Positions 7,747-16,800 of a DNA stretch of 64,000 nt are shown one piece after another. The position numbers were made by a program, and so were the translations under genes. The stretch lies in NCBI RefSeq assembly GCF_004016505.1, contig NZ_SACR01000003.1, forward strand, positions 496,001-560,000, in the 5' to 3' direction. This DNA comes from Rubrivivax rivuli (GTDB taxonomy: Bacteria; Pseudomonadota; Gammaproteobacteria; Burkholderiales; Burkholderiaceae_C). The first letter of the stretch is position 1, and every line of letters begins with the position of its first letter. Below the pieces are notes generated by a model. The model was not told the DNA's origin. It worked only from the letters and a program-made list of their open reading frames with translations, and searched no databases.

Positions 7747-9182
7747 ACGCCGCCTTACTCATCGCCCGCAACATCGCCCGCGAAGAGCGGCGCTGGCTGC
7801 GCCGCGGCCGCGCGGCCCCGCTGGCGCTGGCGTTGTGGCTGCTGCTGGCCGCGGTGGCCGCCTTCACCGCGTGGGAGCAGCGGGCCAGCGCTGCCGCCGA
7901 GCGTGAACGGCACCAGCACCAGATGGACGAAGCCTTCGAGGCCCAGCCCGACCGCCACCCGCACCGCATGGTGCACTACGGCCACTTCGCCTTCCGGCCG
8001 CTGGAGGCGCTGGCCGCCTTCGACCCCGGCACCGACGCCTACACCGGCCACACGCTCTTCCTCGAAGGTCACCGCCAGAACAGCGCCAACTTCGGCGAGG
8101 TGCGGCAGTCGTCGCTGCTGCTGCGTTTCGGCCAGCTCACACCCGCCTTCGTGCTGCAGGTGCTGGCACCGCTGCTGCTGGTGTTCATCGGCCATGCCGC
8201 GGTGGCGCGCGAGCGCGAGGCCGGCACGCTGCGCGTGCTGCTGGCGCAAGGCCTCTCGGCGCGCACGCTGGTGGCCGGCAAGGCGCTGGCGCTGGGCAGC
8301 GTGGCGGCGCTGATGCTGCTGCCCGCCACCCTGGCGCTGGCGGCGATGGTGGCCTTCGGCGGCGCACCGGCGCTGCCGGCGCTGGGCCTGGCGCTGGGTT
8401 ATGCGGTGGCGCTGGCGCTTTGGGTGCTGGTGGTGGTGGCCGTGTCGGCGCTGTGCCGGCGCGGGCGCGATGCGCTGCTGGTGCTGCTGGCGCTGTGGGT
8501 GGCGGTCGTGGTGGCGGTGCCGCGCGCGGCGTCGGAACTCGCCAGCACGCAGGCGCCCTTGCCCACGCGCGTGGAAACCGACATCACCATCAGCCGCGAA
8601 CTGGCGGCCCTGGCCGACGCGCACAACGCCGGTGACGTGCGCCACGCGGCCTTCCGCCAGCGCACGCTGGCGCAGTACGGCGTGAGCCGCATCGAAGACC
8701 TGCCGCTGAACTACAAGGGCCTGGTGGCGATGGAGAGCGAGCGCCAGACCAGCGAGCTCTTCGTGCGCCATGGCAACGAAAGCTTTGCGCGCCAGGAAGC
8801 GCAGCAGGCCTGGGTGGACCGCTTCGCGGTGCTGAGCCCGGTGCTGGCGCTGCGGCGCCTCTCGATGGTGCTGGCCGGCACCGACCTGCAGGCCTACCGG
8901 CGCTTCATGGAAGGCGCCGAGGCCCACCGCTACCAGATGGTGCAGGCCCTCAACCGCCTGCAGGCCGAGCAGATGACGCTGGCCACCGACCGCTCCAGCC
9001 GCGACGACCGCATCAGCCGCGTGCACTGGCAGGGCATCGCCGGTTTCGAGCACCGGCCCGAGGCCACGGGCTCGAAGCTGCTGCGCGCATGGCCGGCCGC
9101 CGCCGCGCTGCTGGTCTGGCTGCTGGGCCTGGGCGGCCTGCTGCTGTGGGCCGCGCGCCGGCTCGGCCAGGGGCAGCCATGA
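7743..9182 (+). CDS. ABC-2 type permease, DUF3526-like (first of two)
   Basis: A 479-residue inner membrane protein. Topology follows the ABC-2/DUF3526 plan: one N-terminal helix (residues about 24-44), a large extracytoplasmic domain, then a cluster of helices between about 135 and 270. A second soluble region with many charged residues follows, and a final helix near 455-472. REREAGTLRVLLAQGLS after the second helix is the typical coupling segment of this family. The start overlaps the ATPase stop and the end overlaps the next permease by 4 bases. Family members occur beside TonB receptors, but their substrate is unknown. Confidence 0.8.
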   Translation: MNAALLIARNIAREERRWLRRGRAAPLALALWLLLAAVAAFTAWEQRASAAAERERHQHQMDEAFEAQPDRHPHRMVHYGHFAFRPLEALAAFDPGTDAYTGHTLFLEGHRQNSANFGEVRQSSLLLRFGQLTPAFVLQVLAPLLLVFIGHAAVAREREAGTLRVLLAQGLSARTLVAGKALALGSVAALMLLPATLALAAMVAFGGAPALPALGLALGYAVALALWVLVVVAVSALCRRGRDALLVLLALWVAVVVAVPRAASELASTQAPLPTRVETDITISRELAALADAHNAGDVRHAAFRQRTLAQYGVSRIEDLPLNYKGLVAMESERQTSELFVRHGNESFARQEAQQAWVDRFAVLSPVLALRRLSMVLAGTDLQAYRRFMEGAEAHRYQMVQALNRLQAEQMTLATDRSSRDDRISRVHWQGIAGFEHRPEATGSKLLRAWPAAAALLVWLLGLGGLLLWAARRLGQGQP

Positions 9183-10534
9183 CGGCCTGGCACTTCGAGG
9201 CGCGGCTGCTGCTGCGCTCGCGCACGGCGGTGGCGGCGCTGCTGGTGCTGCTGCTCTTGTCGGCCCTGGCGGTGCTGGGCGGCCTGCGCGAGCAGGCGCG
9301 CCAGCAGGCCACGCTGGCCCGCGTGCTGGCGATGAACGCCGAAGAGCTGGCGACGCAATCGCGCCCGCACGCGCAAAAGGGCGACGCTGGGGCCGCGGCC
9401 TACTACAGCTTCCACGCCACCTGGGACCCGCCCGCGCCCGCCAGCTTCCTGGCGCAGGGCCTGCGCGACACCAGCCCGCAGGTGCTGCGCGTGCGCGCAC
9501 TGGCACTGCAGGCGCAGCTGCACGAAGGCGAGACGCACAACCCCGAACTCGCGCTGCTGGGCCGGCTGGACTACGCCTTCGTGCTCGTCTACCTGGCGCC
9601 CTTGCTGCTGATCGTGCTGCTGTACGACCTGGTGAGCGGCGAACGCGCCGCCGGGCGCCTGGCCACGCTGGTGGCGTTGCCCGGCGGTGGCCGCGGCCTG
9701 TGGGCGCGCCGCGCCGGCTTGCGCGCCGGGCTGGCTTTCCTGGCGCTGGGGCTGCCCGTGCTGGCCGGTGCGCTGTGGCAAGGGCTGCCGGCTGGCGCGC
9801 TGGCGGCGGTGCTCGGCGCCACGGCGGCCTACGTCGCGGTGTGGGCGGGCCTGGCGCTGGCGGTGGCCGCCGGCCGCTGGCGCTCGGCCACCAACGCCGT
9901 GCTGCTGGTGAGCGCCTGGGCGCTGCTGACGCTGGTGCTGCCCAGCCTGGTGCAGGCCGCCATCACACGCGCGCTGCCGGTGACGCAGGGCGCCGAGCTG
10001 ATGCTGGCGCAACGCCAGGCCGTGCATGGCGCCTGGGACGAGCCGCGCGAAGCGACGCTGCAACGCTTCTTCGTGAGCCATCCCGCGTGGCGCGACACCG
10101 CGCCGCTGCCCAAGGGCTTCCACTGGAAGTGGTACTACGCCTTCCAGCAGCTGGGCGACGAGAGCGTGGCCCCGCAGGTGGCGGCCTACCGCCAGGGCCT
10201 GCTGGCGCGCCAGCGGTGGACCGAACGTGCCGGCTGGCTGCTGCCCTCGGTGGCGCTGCAGACCGTGCTGCACCGCGTGGCGGGCACCGACCTGCCGGCG
10301 CAGCTGGCCTACCAAGATGCCGTGGCGCGTTTCCACCAGCGGCTGCGCGAGCAGCTCTACCCCTACCTCTTCACCGAACGACCCTTCGGCCCGCCAGACC
10401 TGGCGCAGCAGCCGCGTTTCGAGCCGGTGCTGCACGCGGCCCCCGTGCCGGTGCACCTGCCGCTGCTGGCCTTGCTGGGCGCGGCGCTGCTGGCGCTGGG
10501 CGGCTGGGGCCTGGGGCGGGCCACGCGGCCCTGA
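9179..10534 (+). CDS. ABC-2 type permease, DUF3526-like (second of two)
   Basis: A 451-residue inner membrane protein with the same plan as the preceding permease. It has an N-terminal helix (about 18-38), an extracytoplasmic region to about 135, a helix bundle between about 140 and 270 with SGERAAGRLATLVALPGG as coupling segment, a second soluble domain and a C-terminal helix. The two permeases presumably pair as a heterodimer over an ATPase dimer. The ATG at 9179 overlaps the previous stop (ATGA), indicating translational coupling. It is the last gene of the receptor-transporter run; the next gene lies on the opposite strand 7 bases beyond its stop. Confidence 0.8.
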   Translation: MTAWHFEARLLLRSRTAVAALLVLLLLSALAVLGGLREQARQQATLARVLAMNAEELATQSRPHAQKGDAGAAAYYSFHATWDPPAPASFLAQGLRDTSPQVLRVRALALQAQLHEGETHNPELALLGRLDYAFVLVYLAPLLLIVLLYDLVSGERAAGRLATLVALPGGGRGLWARRAGLRAGLAFLALGLPVLAGALWQGLPAGALAAVLGATAAYVAVWAGLALAVAAGRWRSATNAVLLVSAWALLTLVLPSLVQAAITRALPVTQGAELMLAQRQAVHGAWDEPREATLQRFFVSHPAWRDTAPLPKGFHWKWYYAFQQLGDESVAPQVAAYRQGLLARQRWTERAGWLLPSVALQTVLHRVAGTDLPAQLAYQDAVARFHQRLREQLYPYLFTERPFGPPDLAQQPRFEPVLHAAPVPVHLPLLALLGAALLALGGWGLGRATRP

Positions 10535-10541
10535 GAGCGCC

Positions 10542-11003
10542 TCAGACCAGCTCTGGCGACACCACGGCGTGCAGCACGACCTGCAGCACGCCGTCACGCT
10601 CACGCGCGCGCAGCCACCACACGGCGGCCTTGCGCACGGCCCAGGTCTGCGCCTGCCCCGAAAGCAGGTAAGCCGCCGCCAGCCCCAGCACGGGCTGGTG
10701 GCCCACCACGAGCACGGGCTCGCGCGCGTCGGGCCAGCGGGTGGCGTGCAGCAGGCCTTCCACGGTGCCGTCAGGTGCCAGTGCGGGCACTGTCTTGATC
10801 TTGCGGTCCAGCGCCGCGGCCGTCTGCTGCGCGCGGCGTGCCGGGCTCACCATCACGCGCGTGCTGGCGGGCAGCTGGCGGTTCAACCAGCCGGCCACGC
10901 GCTGGGCCTGGCGCTCGCCCTTGCTGGTGAGCGCACGGTCGAGGTCGTCCTGCACCTCGCGCATCTCCAGGGCTTCGGCATGGCGCCAGAGGATGAGGTC
11001 CAT
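10542..11003 (-). CDS. SixA-like phosphohistidine phosphatase
   Basis: A 153-residue histidine phosphatase (phosphoglycerate mutase-like fold). The catalytic RHG-type motif is LILWRHAEA at residues 3-11. The second Arg/His pair is visible in SPARRAQQTA and LVVGHQPVLG. SixA proteins remove phosphate from His of phosphotransferase or phosphorelay proteins; the actual target here is not known. The ATG at 11003 is used. An in-frame TTG at 11024 would overlap the ppk1 stop and has no support. The gene follows ppk1 on the same strand by 17 bases, a common pairing in Burkholderiales. Confidence 0.85.
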   Translation of the reverse strand: MDLILWRHAEALEMREVQDDLDRALTSKGERQAQRVAGWLNRQLPASTRVMVSPARRAQQTAAALDRKIKTVPALAPDGTVEGLLHATRWPDAREPVLVVGHQPVLGLAAAYLLSGQAQTWAVRKAAVWWLRARERDGVLQVVLHAVVSPELV

Positions 11004-11020
11004 GCCGAACTTGTGGGGCT

Positions 11021-13207
11021 TCAACCCAGGCGCTGCATCAGCGCGCGCTGGGCGCTGGCGCCAGTTTCAGACACACGCTTGTAGCGCCCGCTACTGTCCA
11101 GCACCCAGGCATCGCGTTTGTCGTGCAGGTAGGGCACCAGGGCCTCGTCGATGATGCGCTGGCGCAGCGCGGCATCACGCACCGGCCAGGCGAGCTCGAT
11201 GCGGCGGAACATGTTGCGGCTCATCCAGTCGGCGCTGCTGAGGTAGAGCACCTCGTCGTCTTCACCCTCGCCCCAGCGGAAGTACAGCACGCGCGTGTGT
11301 TCGAGGAAGCGGCCGATGACCGAACGCACGCGGATGTTCTCGGTGCGCCCGGGCACCCCCGGCGGCAGCATGCAGGCGCCGCGCACGATGAGGTCGATGC
11401 TGGCGCCGGCCATGCTGGCCTCGATCAAGGCGTGCATCAGCTGCGGATCGGTGAGCGCGTTGATCTTCACCACCACGCGCGCAGGCTTGCCGGCGCGCGC
11501 GGCTTCGGCCACCTGCGCGAGGTGCTTGACCATGCGCTTGTGCAGGCCGAAGGGCGCGGTCACCAGGTGCTTGGGCGGCTTCACCTGCGTCTGGCTGGCC
11601 AGTTGCAGGAACACCGCATCGGCATCGGCCGTGAGGCCAGGGTCGGCGGTGAGGTAGCCCAGGTCGGTGTACATGCGCGCGGTGCGCGGGTTGTAGTTGC
11701 CGGTGCTCAGGTGGGCGTAGCGGCGCAGGCGAGTCTGTGCCGGCTTGCTGCCACGCGCCGGGGCGGTGGTCTCGCGCCGCGTCACCAGCAGCATCTTGGC
11801 GTGCGTCTTCAGGCCCACGATGCCGTAGACCACCTGCGCACCCACGGCCTCCAGGCGCTCGGCCCAGTTGATGTTGGCCTCTTCGTCGAAGCGCGCTTTC
11901 AGCTCCACCACGGCCAGCACTTCCTTGCCGCGGCGCGCGGCTTCGATCAGCAGGTCCATCAGCACGCTCTGCGTGCCGGTGCGGTAGATGGTCTGCTTGA
12001 TGGCCAGCACGTCGGGGTCGTGCACGGCCTCGCGCAGGAACTGCACCACGGGCTCGAAGCTCTCGAAGGGATGGTGCAGCAAAACGTCGCGCTGGCGCAG
12101 TTGCTCGAAGATGGGCCGGCCGTGCGGCAGGCGGCCGGCCGGCCAGCGCGGCTCGAACGGAGGGAAACGCAGCGCCGGGGCCTCGGCCTGGTCGATCAGC
12201 TGGTTCAGGCGCACCAGGTTCACCGGGCCGTTGACCTTGTAAAGCGCCACCTCGGGCAGGCTGAACTGCTCCAGCAAGAATGCCGTCAGTTCGTCGGGGC
12301 AGGTGTTCACCACCTCCAGGCGGATGGCCTGGCCGAAGTGCCGCAGCGTGAGGCCGCTGCGCAGCGCCTGGCGCAGGTTGGTGACGTCGTCTTCATCGAC
12401 CTCGAGATCGGAATCGCGCGTCACGCGGAACTGCGAGAACGACTGCACCTGCCGCCCCGGGAACAGCGCCCCCAGGTGCGCGCGGATCACGCTGGTCAGC
12501 AGCACGAAGCCCTGGTAGCCCGGCGTCAGCGCTGCGGGCAGGCGGATCACGCGCGGCAGCACGCGCGGCACCTTCACGATGGCGATCTGGTTCTCACGCC
12601 CGAAAGCATCGCGCCCGCCCACCTTGGCGATGAAGTTCAGGCTCTTGTTGGCCACCAGCGGGAAGGGGTGGCTCGGGTCCAGGCTCAGCGGCACCAGCAG
12701 CGGGCGCACCTGCTGCTCGAAGAAGGTTTCCACCCAGGCGCGCTGCGCGGTGCTGCGCTGGGCGTGGTTCAGCACCACGATGCCCTGCGCTTCCAGCGCC
12801 GGCATCACCTCGTTGTTGAACAACGTGTACTGCTCGTCGATGAGTTCGTGCGCGGCCTGCGCCACCGCGGCCAGGTCGGCCTGGGTGATGCCGCTGCCGG
12901 GCTGGCGCACGGCCTCGATGTAGTCGGCCACGCGGACCTCGAAGAACTCGTCGAGGTTGCTGCTGACGATGGTGACGTAGCGCAGCCGCTCCAGCAGCGG
13001 CACGTCGTCGCGGCGCGCCTGCGCCAGCACGCGCCGGTTGAACTGCAGCAGCGAACGCTCGCGGTCCAGCAGGTTCAGCGCAGCGGTCTGCGCGGCCTTC
13101 TCGCGCAGCGCGCTGGTGCGGTCTTCGGCCAGCGCCACGGTCGGAGGCCGGCGCTGCGCCTGCGGGGCCTGGGGCTGTTGGGCGGGCGGGGGGCTGGTGT
13201 CACTCAT
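11021..13207 (-). CDS. ppk1: Polyphosphate kinase 1
   Basis: This enzyme makes polyphosphate from ATP reversibly and is membrane associated. The 728 residues start with a Pro/Gln-rich tail, then NLLDRERSLLQFNRRVLAQA and SSNLDEFFEVRVA typical of the N domain. The two catalytic histidines are seen in GLKTHAKMLLVTRRE and LEHTRVLYFRWG. HLSTGNYNPRTARMYTDLG and LSSADWMSRNMFRRIELAWPV complete the C1/C2 domains. The start is the ATG at 13207, preceded 8 bases upstream by a -10-like TAGACT. The SixA-like gene follows. Polyphosphate made here would be degraded by the Ppx encoded at 1122-2651. Confidence 0.95.
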   Translation of the reverse strand: MSDTSPPPAQQPQAPQAQRRPPTVALAEDRTSALREKAAQTAALNLLDRERSLLQFNRRVLAQARRDDVPLLERLRYVTIVSSNLDEFFEVRVADYIEAVRQPGSGITQADLAAVAQAAHELIDEQYTLFNNEVMPALEAQGIVVLNHAQRSTAQRAWVETFFEQQVRPLLVPLSLDPSHPFPLVANKSLNFIAKVGGRDAFGRENQIAIVKVPRVLPRVIRLPAALTPGYQGFVLLTSVIRAHLGALFPGRQVQSFSQFRVTRDSDLEVDEDDVTNLRQALRSGLTLRHFGQAIRLEVVNTCPDELTAFLLEQFSLPEVALYKVNGPVNLVRLNQLIDQAEAPALRFPPFEPRWPAGRLPHGRPIFEQLRQRDVLLHHPFESFEPVVQFLREAVHDPDVLAIKQTIYRTGTQSVLMDLLIEAARRGKEVLAVVELKARFDEEANINWAERLEAVGAQVVYGIVGLKTHAKMLLVTRRETTAPARGSKPAQTRLRRYAHLSTGNYNPRTARMYTDLGYLTADPGLTADADAVFLQLASQTQVKPPKHLVTAPFGLHKRMVKHLAQVAEAARAGKPARVVVKINALTDPQLMHALIEASMAGASIDLIVRGACMLPPGVPGRTENIRVRSVIGRFLEHTRVLYFRWGEGEDDEVLYLSSADWMSRNMFRRIELAWPVRDAALRQRIIDEALVPYLHDKRDAWVLDSSGRYKRVSETGASAQRALMQRLG

Positions 13208-13215
13208 GACCGGAT

Positions 13216-13221
13216 AGTCTA
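13216..13221 (-). promoter_or_regulatory. -10-like hexamer TAGACT in front of ppk1
   Basis: On the minus strand TAGACT lies 8 bases before the ppk1 ATG, with no ribosome binding site. Only 40 bases separate this ATG from the divergent sugar dehydrogenase start, so the two promoters must overlap. Confidence 0.35.
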
Positions 13222-13261
13222 TGAACTTCCGATGACACGGCCGCGACATGCGGTGCATTCC

Positions 13262-14488
13262 ATGACCATGCTCAAGTCCCTGAAGCCGCGGCGTCTGGCC
13301 GCTGCGCTCGCCCTGGCCCCCTTGGCGGCCACGTTGCTGGCCGTGACGACACCGGCCGCCTGGGCCCAGGCCCCCACCCTCACCGTCACCCCCGTGATGG
13401 AGAAGCTGCGCGGCCCCTGGGATCTGGCCTTCGCCCCCGGCGGCGCGATGCTGTACACCGAGAAGTGCCACGGCCTGTGGGTGCGCCTGCCCGACGGCAG
13501 CACGCGCCACCTCTGGGGCACCGAAGGCGCGGCGCTCGCCGCGCCCGACATCTTCTGCCAGGGCCAGAGCGGGGTGCACGGCGTGGCGGTGGACCCGGCC
13601 TTCGCGCAAGGCCAGCGTTTCGTCTACGTCTTCACCGCGAGCAACCTGCAGACCGACCCGCGTATCAACCGCGTCGTGCGCCTGCAGGTGGCCGCCGACT
13701 GGAAGACCGTGGGCCAGCGCACCGACATCGTGCCCGACATCGCCTTCAAGGACGCCCGCCGCGTGGGCGGCCCTGGCGCGCACAGCGGCGGCCGCATCCG
13801 CTTCGGGCCCGACGGCTACCTCTGGATCACCACCGGCGACAACCACGACCCCGGCCTGCCGCAAGACCCCAAGCGCCTGGGCGGCAAGGTGCTGCGCGTG
13901 GACCGCGACGGCAAGGCCGCGCCCGGCAACGGCGCGCCGGCGGGTTTCGATGCGCGCATCTACACCTACGGCCATCGCAACGTGCAGGGCATCGCCTTCC
14001 GCCCGGCGGGCCAGCCGAACGCCGGCCAGGCCTACACCTCGGAGCACGGGCCCAACCACAGCGACGAACTCACCGCGCTGGTGGCCGGCGGCAACGCCGG
14101 CTGGGACCCGCAGAACCGCCCCGACCTCAAGTGCAGCGACGGCTACTGCGGTTATTCAGGCAACCCCTTCACGATGCCGATGACCGACACGCAGCGTTTC
14201 CCGAAAGCCATGCTGCCGGCCTGGAACAACGAGCAGCGCTCGCAGGGCATGGGCCCGCTGGCCTTCCTGGAAGGTGCGCAGTGGAAAGGCTGGAACGGCA
14301 AGCTGGCCGTGGCGCTGATGCGCGACCAGCGCCTGGACATCGTCACGCTGGATGGGCCTGGGAAGGCTGCCAGCGTGGAAACCGCGGACCTGCCCAAGCT
14401 GCGCCTGCGCAGCATCGTCCCCGGGCCTGACGGCGCGCTGTGGGGCAGCACCGATGACGGACAGATCCTGAAGATCAGCCCGAAGTGA
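13262..14488 (+). CDS. PQQ-dependent sugar dehydrogenase (Asd/GDH-B-like), periplasmic
   Basis: A 408-residue soluble beta-propeller quinoprotein. The signal peptide ends near TPAAWAQA. The propeller then shows PWDLAFAPGGAMLYTEK, GVHGVAVDPAF, HSGGRIRFGPDGYLWITTGD and IYTYGHRNVQGIAF, with EHGPNHSDEL as the usual cofactor/calcium region of this family. Pairs of Cys (CHG...IFCQG and CSDGYCG) may form disulfides. It would oxidise an aldose sugar in the periplasm and pass electrons to the respiratory chain; the sugar is unknown. The ATG at 13262 begins a cleaner signal peptide than an in-frame ATG at 13232. No PQQ synthesis genes are in the window. Confidence 0.85.
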   Translation: MTMLKSLKPRRLAAALALAPLAATLLAVTTPAAWAQAPTLTVTPVMEKLRGPWDLAFAPGGAMLYTEKCHGLWVRLPDGSTRHLWGTEGAALAAPDIFCQGQSGVHGVAVDPAFAQGQRFVYVFTASNLQTDPRINRVVRLQVAADWKTVGQRTDIVPDIAFKDARRVGGPGAHSGGRIRFGPDGYLWITTGDNHDPGLPQDPKRLGGKVLRVDRDGKAAPGNGAPAGFDARIYTYGHRNVQGIAFRPAGQPNAGQAYTSEHGPNHSDELTALVAGGNAGWDPQNRPDLKCSDGYCGYSGNPFTMPMTDTQRFPKAMLPAWNNEQRSQGMGPLAFLEGAQWKGWNGKLAVALMRDQRLDIVTLDGPGKAASVETADLPKLRLRSIVPGPDGALWGSTDDGQILKISPK

Positions 14489-14499
14489 GCAGGCTCACA

Positions 14500-14552
14500 C
14501 CGCCGGCAGATGCTGGCGGGATCGCACTCAAACCGCCAGCAGATGCTGGCGG
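14500..14552. repeat. Two near-identical hairpins at the orn 3' end
   Basis: CCGCCgGCAGATGCTGGCGG at 14500-14519 and a perfect version at 14533-14552 are each able to fold into an 8 bp stem with an AGAT loop. The second forms the last codons of orn; the first lies just downstream of both convergent genes. A 33-base spacing suggests a local duplication. They may act as a bidirectional terminator although no T-run follows. Confidence 0.5.
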
Positions 14553-15103
14553 TAGTGGATCAGCTCGTCGATGGACTCGTGGATGTCGGCCAGCGCCGTG
14601 TGCGCCTGGGCCTTCTTGAAGCCTTCCATCGCCGCCGGCTTCCAGCGCCGCGCCAGTTCCTTGAGCGTGCTGACGTCGAGGTTGCGGTAGTGGAAAAACG
14701 CTTCCAGCGCCGGCATGCCGCGCGCCAGGAAGCGGCGGTCCTGGCAGATGCTGTTGCCGCACATCGGGCTCTTGCCCTTGGGCACGTAGGTCTTCAGGAA
14801 CTCGATCACTGCGGCTTCGGCTGCGGCTTCGTCGACGGTGGAATTGCGCACGCGCTCGGTCAGGCCGCTCTTGCCGTGCGTGCCTTTGTTCCAGTTGTCC
14901 ATGCCGTCGAGCACGGCGTCGCTCTGGTGCACCGCGAAGACCGGCCCCTCGACGCGCACCGTCAGGTGCGGGTCGGTCACCACCACCGCGATCTCGATGA
15001 TGCGGTCGCTGTCGGGCAAGAGGCCGGTCATCTCCAGGTCGATCCAGATCAGGTTCTGGTCGCTGAGCGCGAGGGTGGGAGCCAGGGAGGTCGTTTCGCT
15101 CAT
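14528..15103 (-). CDS. orn: Oligoribonuclease
   Basis: This cytoplasmic 3'-5' exonuclease degrades RNA dinucleotides and short oligomers, including pGpG from cyclic-di-GMP breakdown. The 191 residues fit the family (about 181). DEDDh acidic residues are seen in [10 protein letters not shown] (residues 18-27) and [14 protein letters not shown]; the third block is [12 protein letters not shown] and the final His/Asp block is [17 protein letters not shown]. The start is the ATG at 15103. It converges with the sugar dehydrogenase and diverges from the M48 protease gene, a frequent arrangement in this order. Confidence 0.95.
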   Translation of the reverse strand: MSETTSLAPTLALSDQNLIWIDLEMTGLLPDSDRIIEIAVVVTDPHLTVRVEGPVFAVHQSDAVLDGMDNWNKGTHGKSGLTERVRNSTVDEAAAEAAVIEFLKTYVPKGKSPMCGNSICQDRRFLARGMPALEAFFHYRNLDVSTLKELARRWKPAAMEGFKKAQAHTALADIHESIDELIHYRQHLLAV

Positions 15104-15147
15104 GGTGTCTTGCCGCGTGCAGGAAAGGCCGGATTCTCGCCCACGCC

Positions 15148-15153
15148 TACACT
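15148..15153 (+). promoter_or_regulatory. -10-like hexamer TACACT before the M48 protease gene
   Basis: TACACT is followed by CGCGCCCC and then the ATG at 15162. No Shine-Dalgarno sequence is present. Putative leaderless start. Confidence 0.35.
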
Positions 15154-15161
15154 CGCGCCCC

Positions 15162-16457
15162 ATGCATTCCGACCAAGTCACCCTGGCCTTCGCGGCGGCC
15201 CTGCTGCTCTCGCTGGCCGTCAAGCTGTGGCTGGCCACGCGGCAGATGCGCCACGTGGCCCAGCACCGCAACAGCGTGCCGGCGGCCTTCGTCGGCACCG
15301 TCACCTTGCAGGCCCATCAGAAGGCGGCCGACTACACGCTGGCCAAGGGCCGAATGGGGCTCTTCGCGACCGCCTTCTCCACCCTGGTGCTGCTGGGCTG
15401 GACGCTGCTGGGCGGGCTGGATGCGCTCAACCTCTGGCTCGTCGACCACCTGCTGCCCGTCAGCAACCCGCTGGTCTACCAACTGGCGCTGCTGGCCGCC
15501 TTCACGTTGATCGGCGCCCTGCTCGACCTGCCGCTGGAGGCCTACAGCACCTTCCGCGTCGAGCAGCGCTTCGGCTTCAACCGCATGACGCCCAAGCTCT
15601 GGCTGGCCGACCTGGCCAAGGGCGCGGCCGTGGGCGTGCTGATCGGCCTGCCGCTGGCGGCCGTCATCCTGTGGATCATGGGCGCCAGCGGTGGTCTGTG
15701 GTGGCTGTACGCGTGGGTCACCTGGGTGGGCTTCAACCTGGTGCTGATGGTGCTCTACCCCACCGTCATCGCGCCGATGTTCAACAAGTTCGAGCCGCTG
15801 CCGGATGAAGCCCTCAAGCAGCGCGTGCAGGCGCTGATGCAGCGCTGCGGCTTCGCCGCCAAGGGCCTGTTCGTGATGGACGGCAGCAAACGTTCGGCCC
15901 ATGCCAACGCCTATTTCACGGGCCTGGGCGCGGCCAAGCGCGTGGTGTTTTTCGACACCCTGCTGCAGCGCCTGACGCCCGGCGAGGTGGAGGCCGTGCT
16001 CGCCCACGAGCTGGGCCACTTCAAGCACAAGCACGTGCTCAAGCGCATGGTGGGCATCTTCGCCTTCAGCCTGGCCGGCCTGGCCCTGCTGGGCTGGCTG
16101 GCGGGCCAGAGCAGCTTCTACGCCGGCCTGGGCGTGCAGCCCAACATCGCCGCGCCCAACGACGCGCTGGCGCTGCTGCTGTTCATGATGGCTTTGCCGC
16201 CCTTCACCTTCTTCATCTCGCCGCTGATGGCGCACTTCTCGCGCCGCGACGAGTTCCAGGCCGATGCCTACGCCACCGCACAGGCCGATGGCGCCCAGCT
16301 CGCCAGCGCGCTGCTGAAGCTGCACGAGGACAACGCTGCCACGCTGACGCCCGACCCGCTGTACGTGCGCTTCTACTACTCGCACCCGCCGGCTTCCGAA
16401 AGGCTGGCGGCGCTGCCGGCACCCGCGTCCAGCCACTCCCTTCCCGCACCTGCCTGA
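15162..16457 (+). CDS. M48 family metallopeptidase (Ste24/CAAX-type)
   Basis: A 431-residue integral membrane zinc protease. An N-terminal M48_N domain with several helices (about residues 5-25, 65-85, 100-125, 150-200) precedes the catalytic part. The zinc motif [10 protein letters not shown] lies near residue 286, and the third ligand is probably the Glu in DEFQADAYA near 365. Ste24-type enzymes in bacteria cut membrane or misfolded proteins; no substrate is known here. The phhB and rsgA genes follow on the same strand at 7 bases and then with overlap, so the three are probably one transcript. Confidence 0.9.
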   Translation: MHSDQVTLAFAAALLLSLAVKLWLATRQMRHVAQHRNSVPAAFVGTVTLQAHQKAADYTLAKGRMGLFATAFSTLVLLGWTLLGGLDALNLWLVDHLLPVSNPLVYQLALLAAFTLIGALLDLPLEAYSTFRVEQRFGFNRMTPKLWLADLAKGAAVGVLIGLPLAAVILWIMGASGGLWWLYAWVTWVGFNLVLMVLYPTVIAPMFNKFEPLPDEALKQRVQALMQRCGFAAKGLFVMDGSKRSAHANAYFTGLGAAKRVVFFDTLLQRLTPGEVEAVLAHELGHFKHKHVLKRMVGIFAFSLAGLALLGWLAGQSSFYAGLGVQPNIAAPNDALALLLFMMALPPFTFFISPLMAHFSRRDEFQADAYATAQADGAQLASALLKLHEDNAATLTPDPLYVRFYYSHPPASERLAALPAPASSHSLPAPA

Positions 16458-16464
16458 GCCCGCC

Positions 16465-16800
16465 ATGACCGCCAACGCCACAAACCTGGCCGCCCTGCAC
16501 TGCCAAGCCCTGGAAGGCCAGCCGCCCATGCCGGCGGCGCAGATCGACACCCACCTCGCCGCAGCCCCTGGCTGGGCCCTGGTGGACGGCGCCATCCAGA
16601 AGCGCTACGACTTCGCCGACTACCACCGCACCATGGCCTTCGTGAACGCCGTGGCCTGGGTGGCGCACGTCGAAGACCACCACCCTGACCTGCTGGTCTC
16701 GTACAACCGCTGCACGGTGCGCTTCAACACCCACTCGGTGGGCGGCATCTCCATCAACGACTTCATCTGCGCCGCCAAGCTGGACGCGCTGCAGCCTTGA
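16465..16800 (+). CDS. phhB: 4a-hydroxytetrahydrobiopterin dehydratase (PCD)
   Basis: A cytoplasmic 111-residue enzyme that dehydrates 4a-hydroxy-tetrahydropterin, recycling the pterin cofactor of aromatic amino acid hydroxylases. The family signature is clear: VAHVEDHHPDLLVSYNRCTVRFNTH followed by GGISINDFICAAKLD. No phenylalanine hydroxylase gene is nearby, so a moonlighting or general pterin role is possible. The gene overlaps rsgA by 4 bases (TTGA). Confidence 0.93.
   Translation: MTANATNLAALHCQALEGQPPMPAAQIDTHLAAAPGWALVDGAIQKRYDFADYHRTMAFVNAVAWVAHVEDHHPDLLVSYNRCTVRFNTHSVGGISINDFICAAKLDALQP

Noticed and set aside
11004..11024. TTG at 11024 as the start of the SixA-like gene
   Set aside because: It would overlap the ppk1 stop and adds residues not seen in the family; the ATG at 11003 begins just before the catalytic motif.
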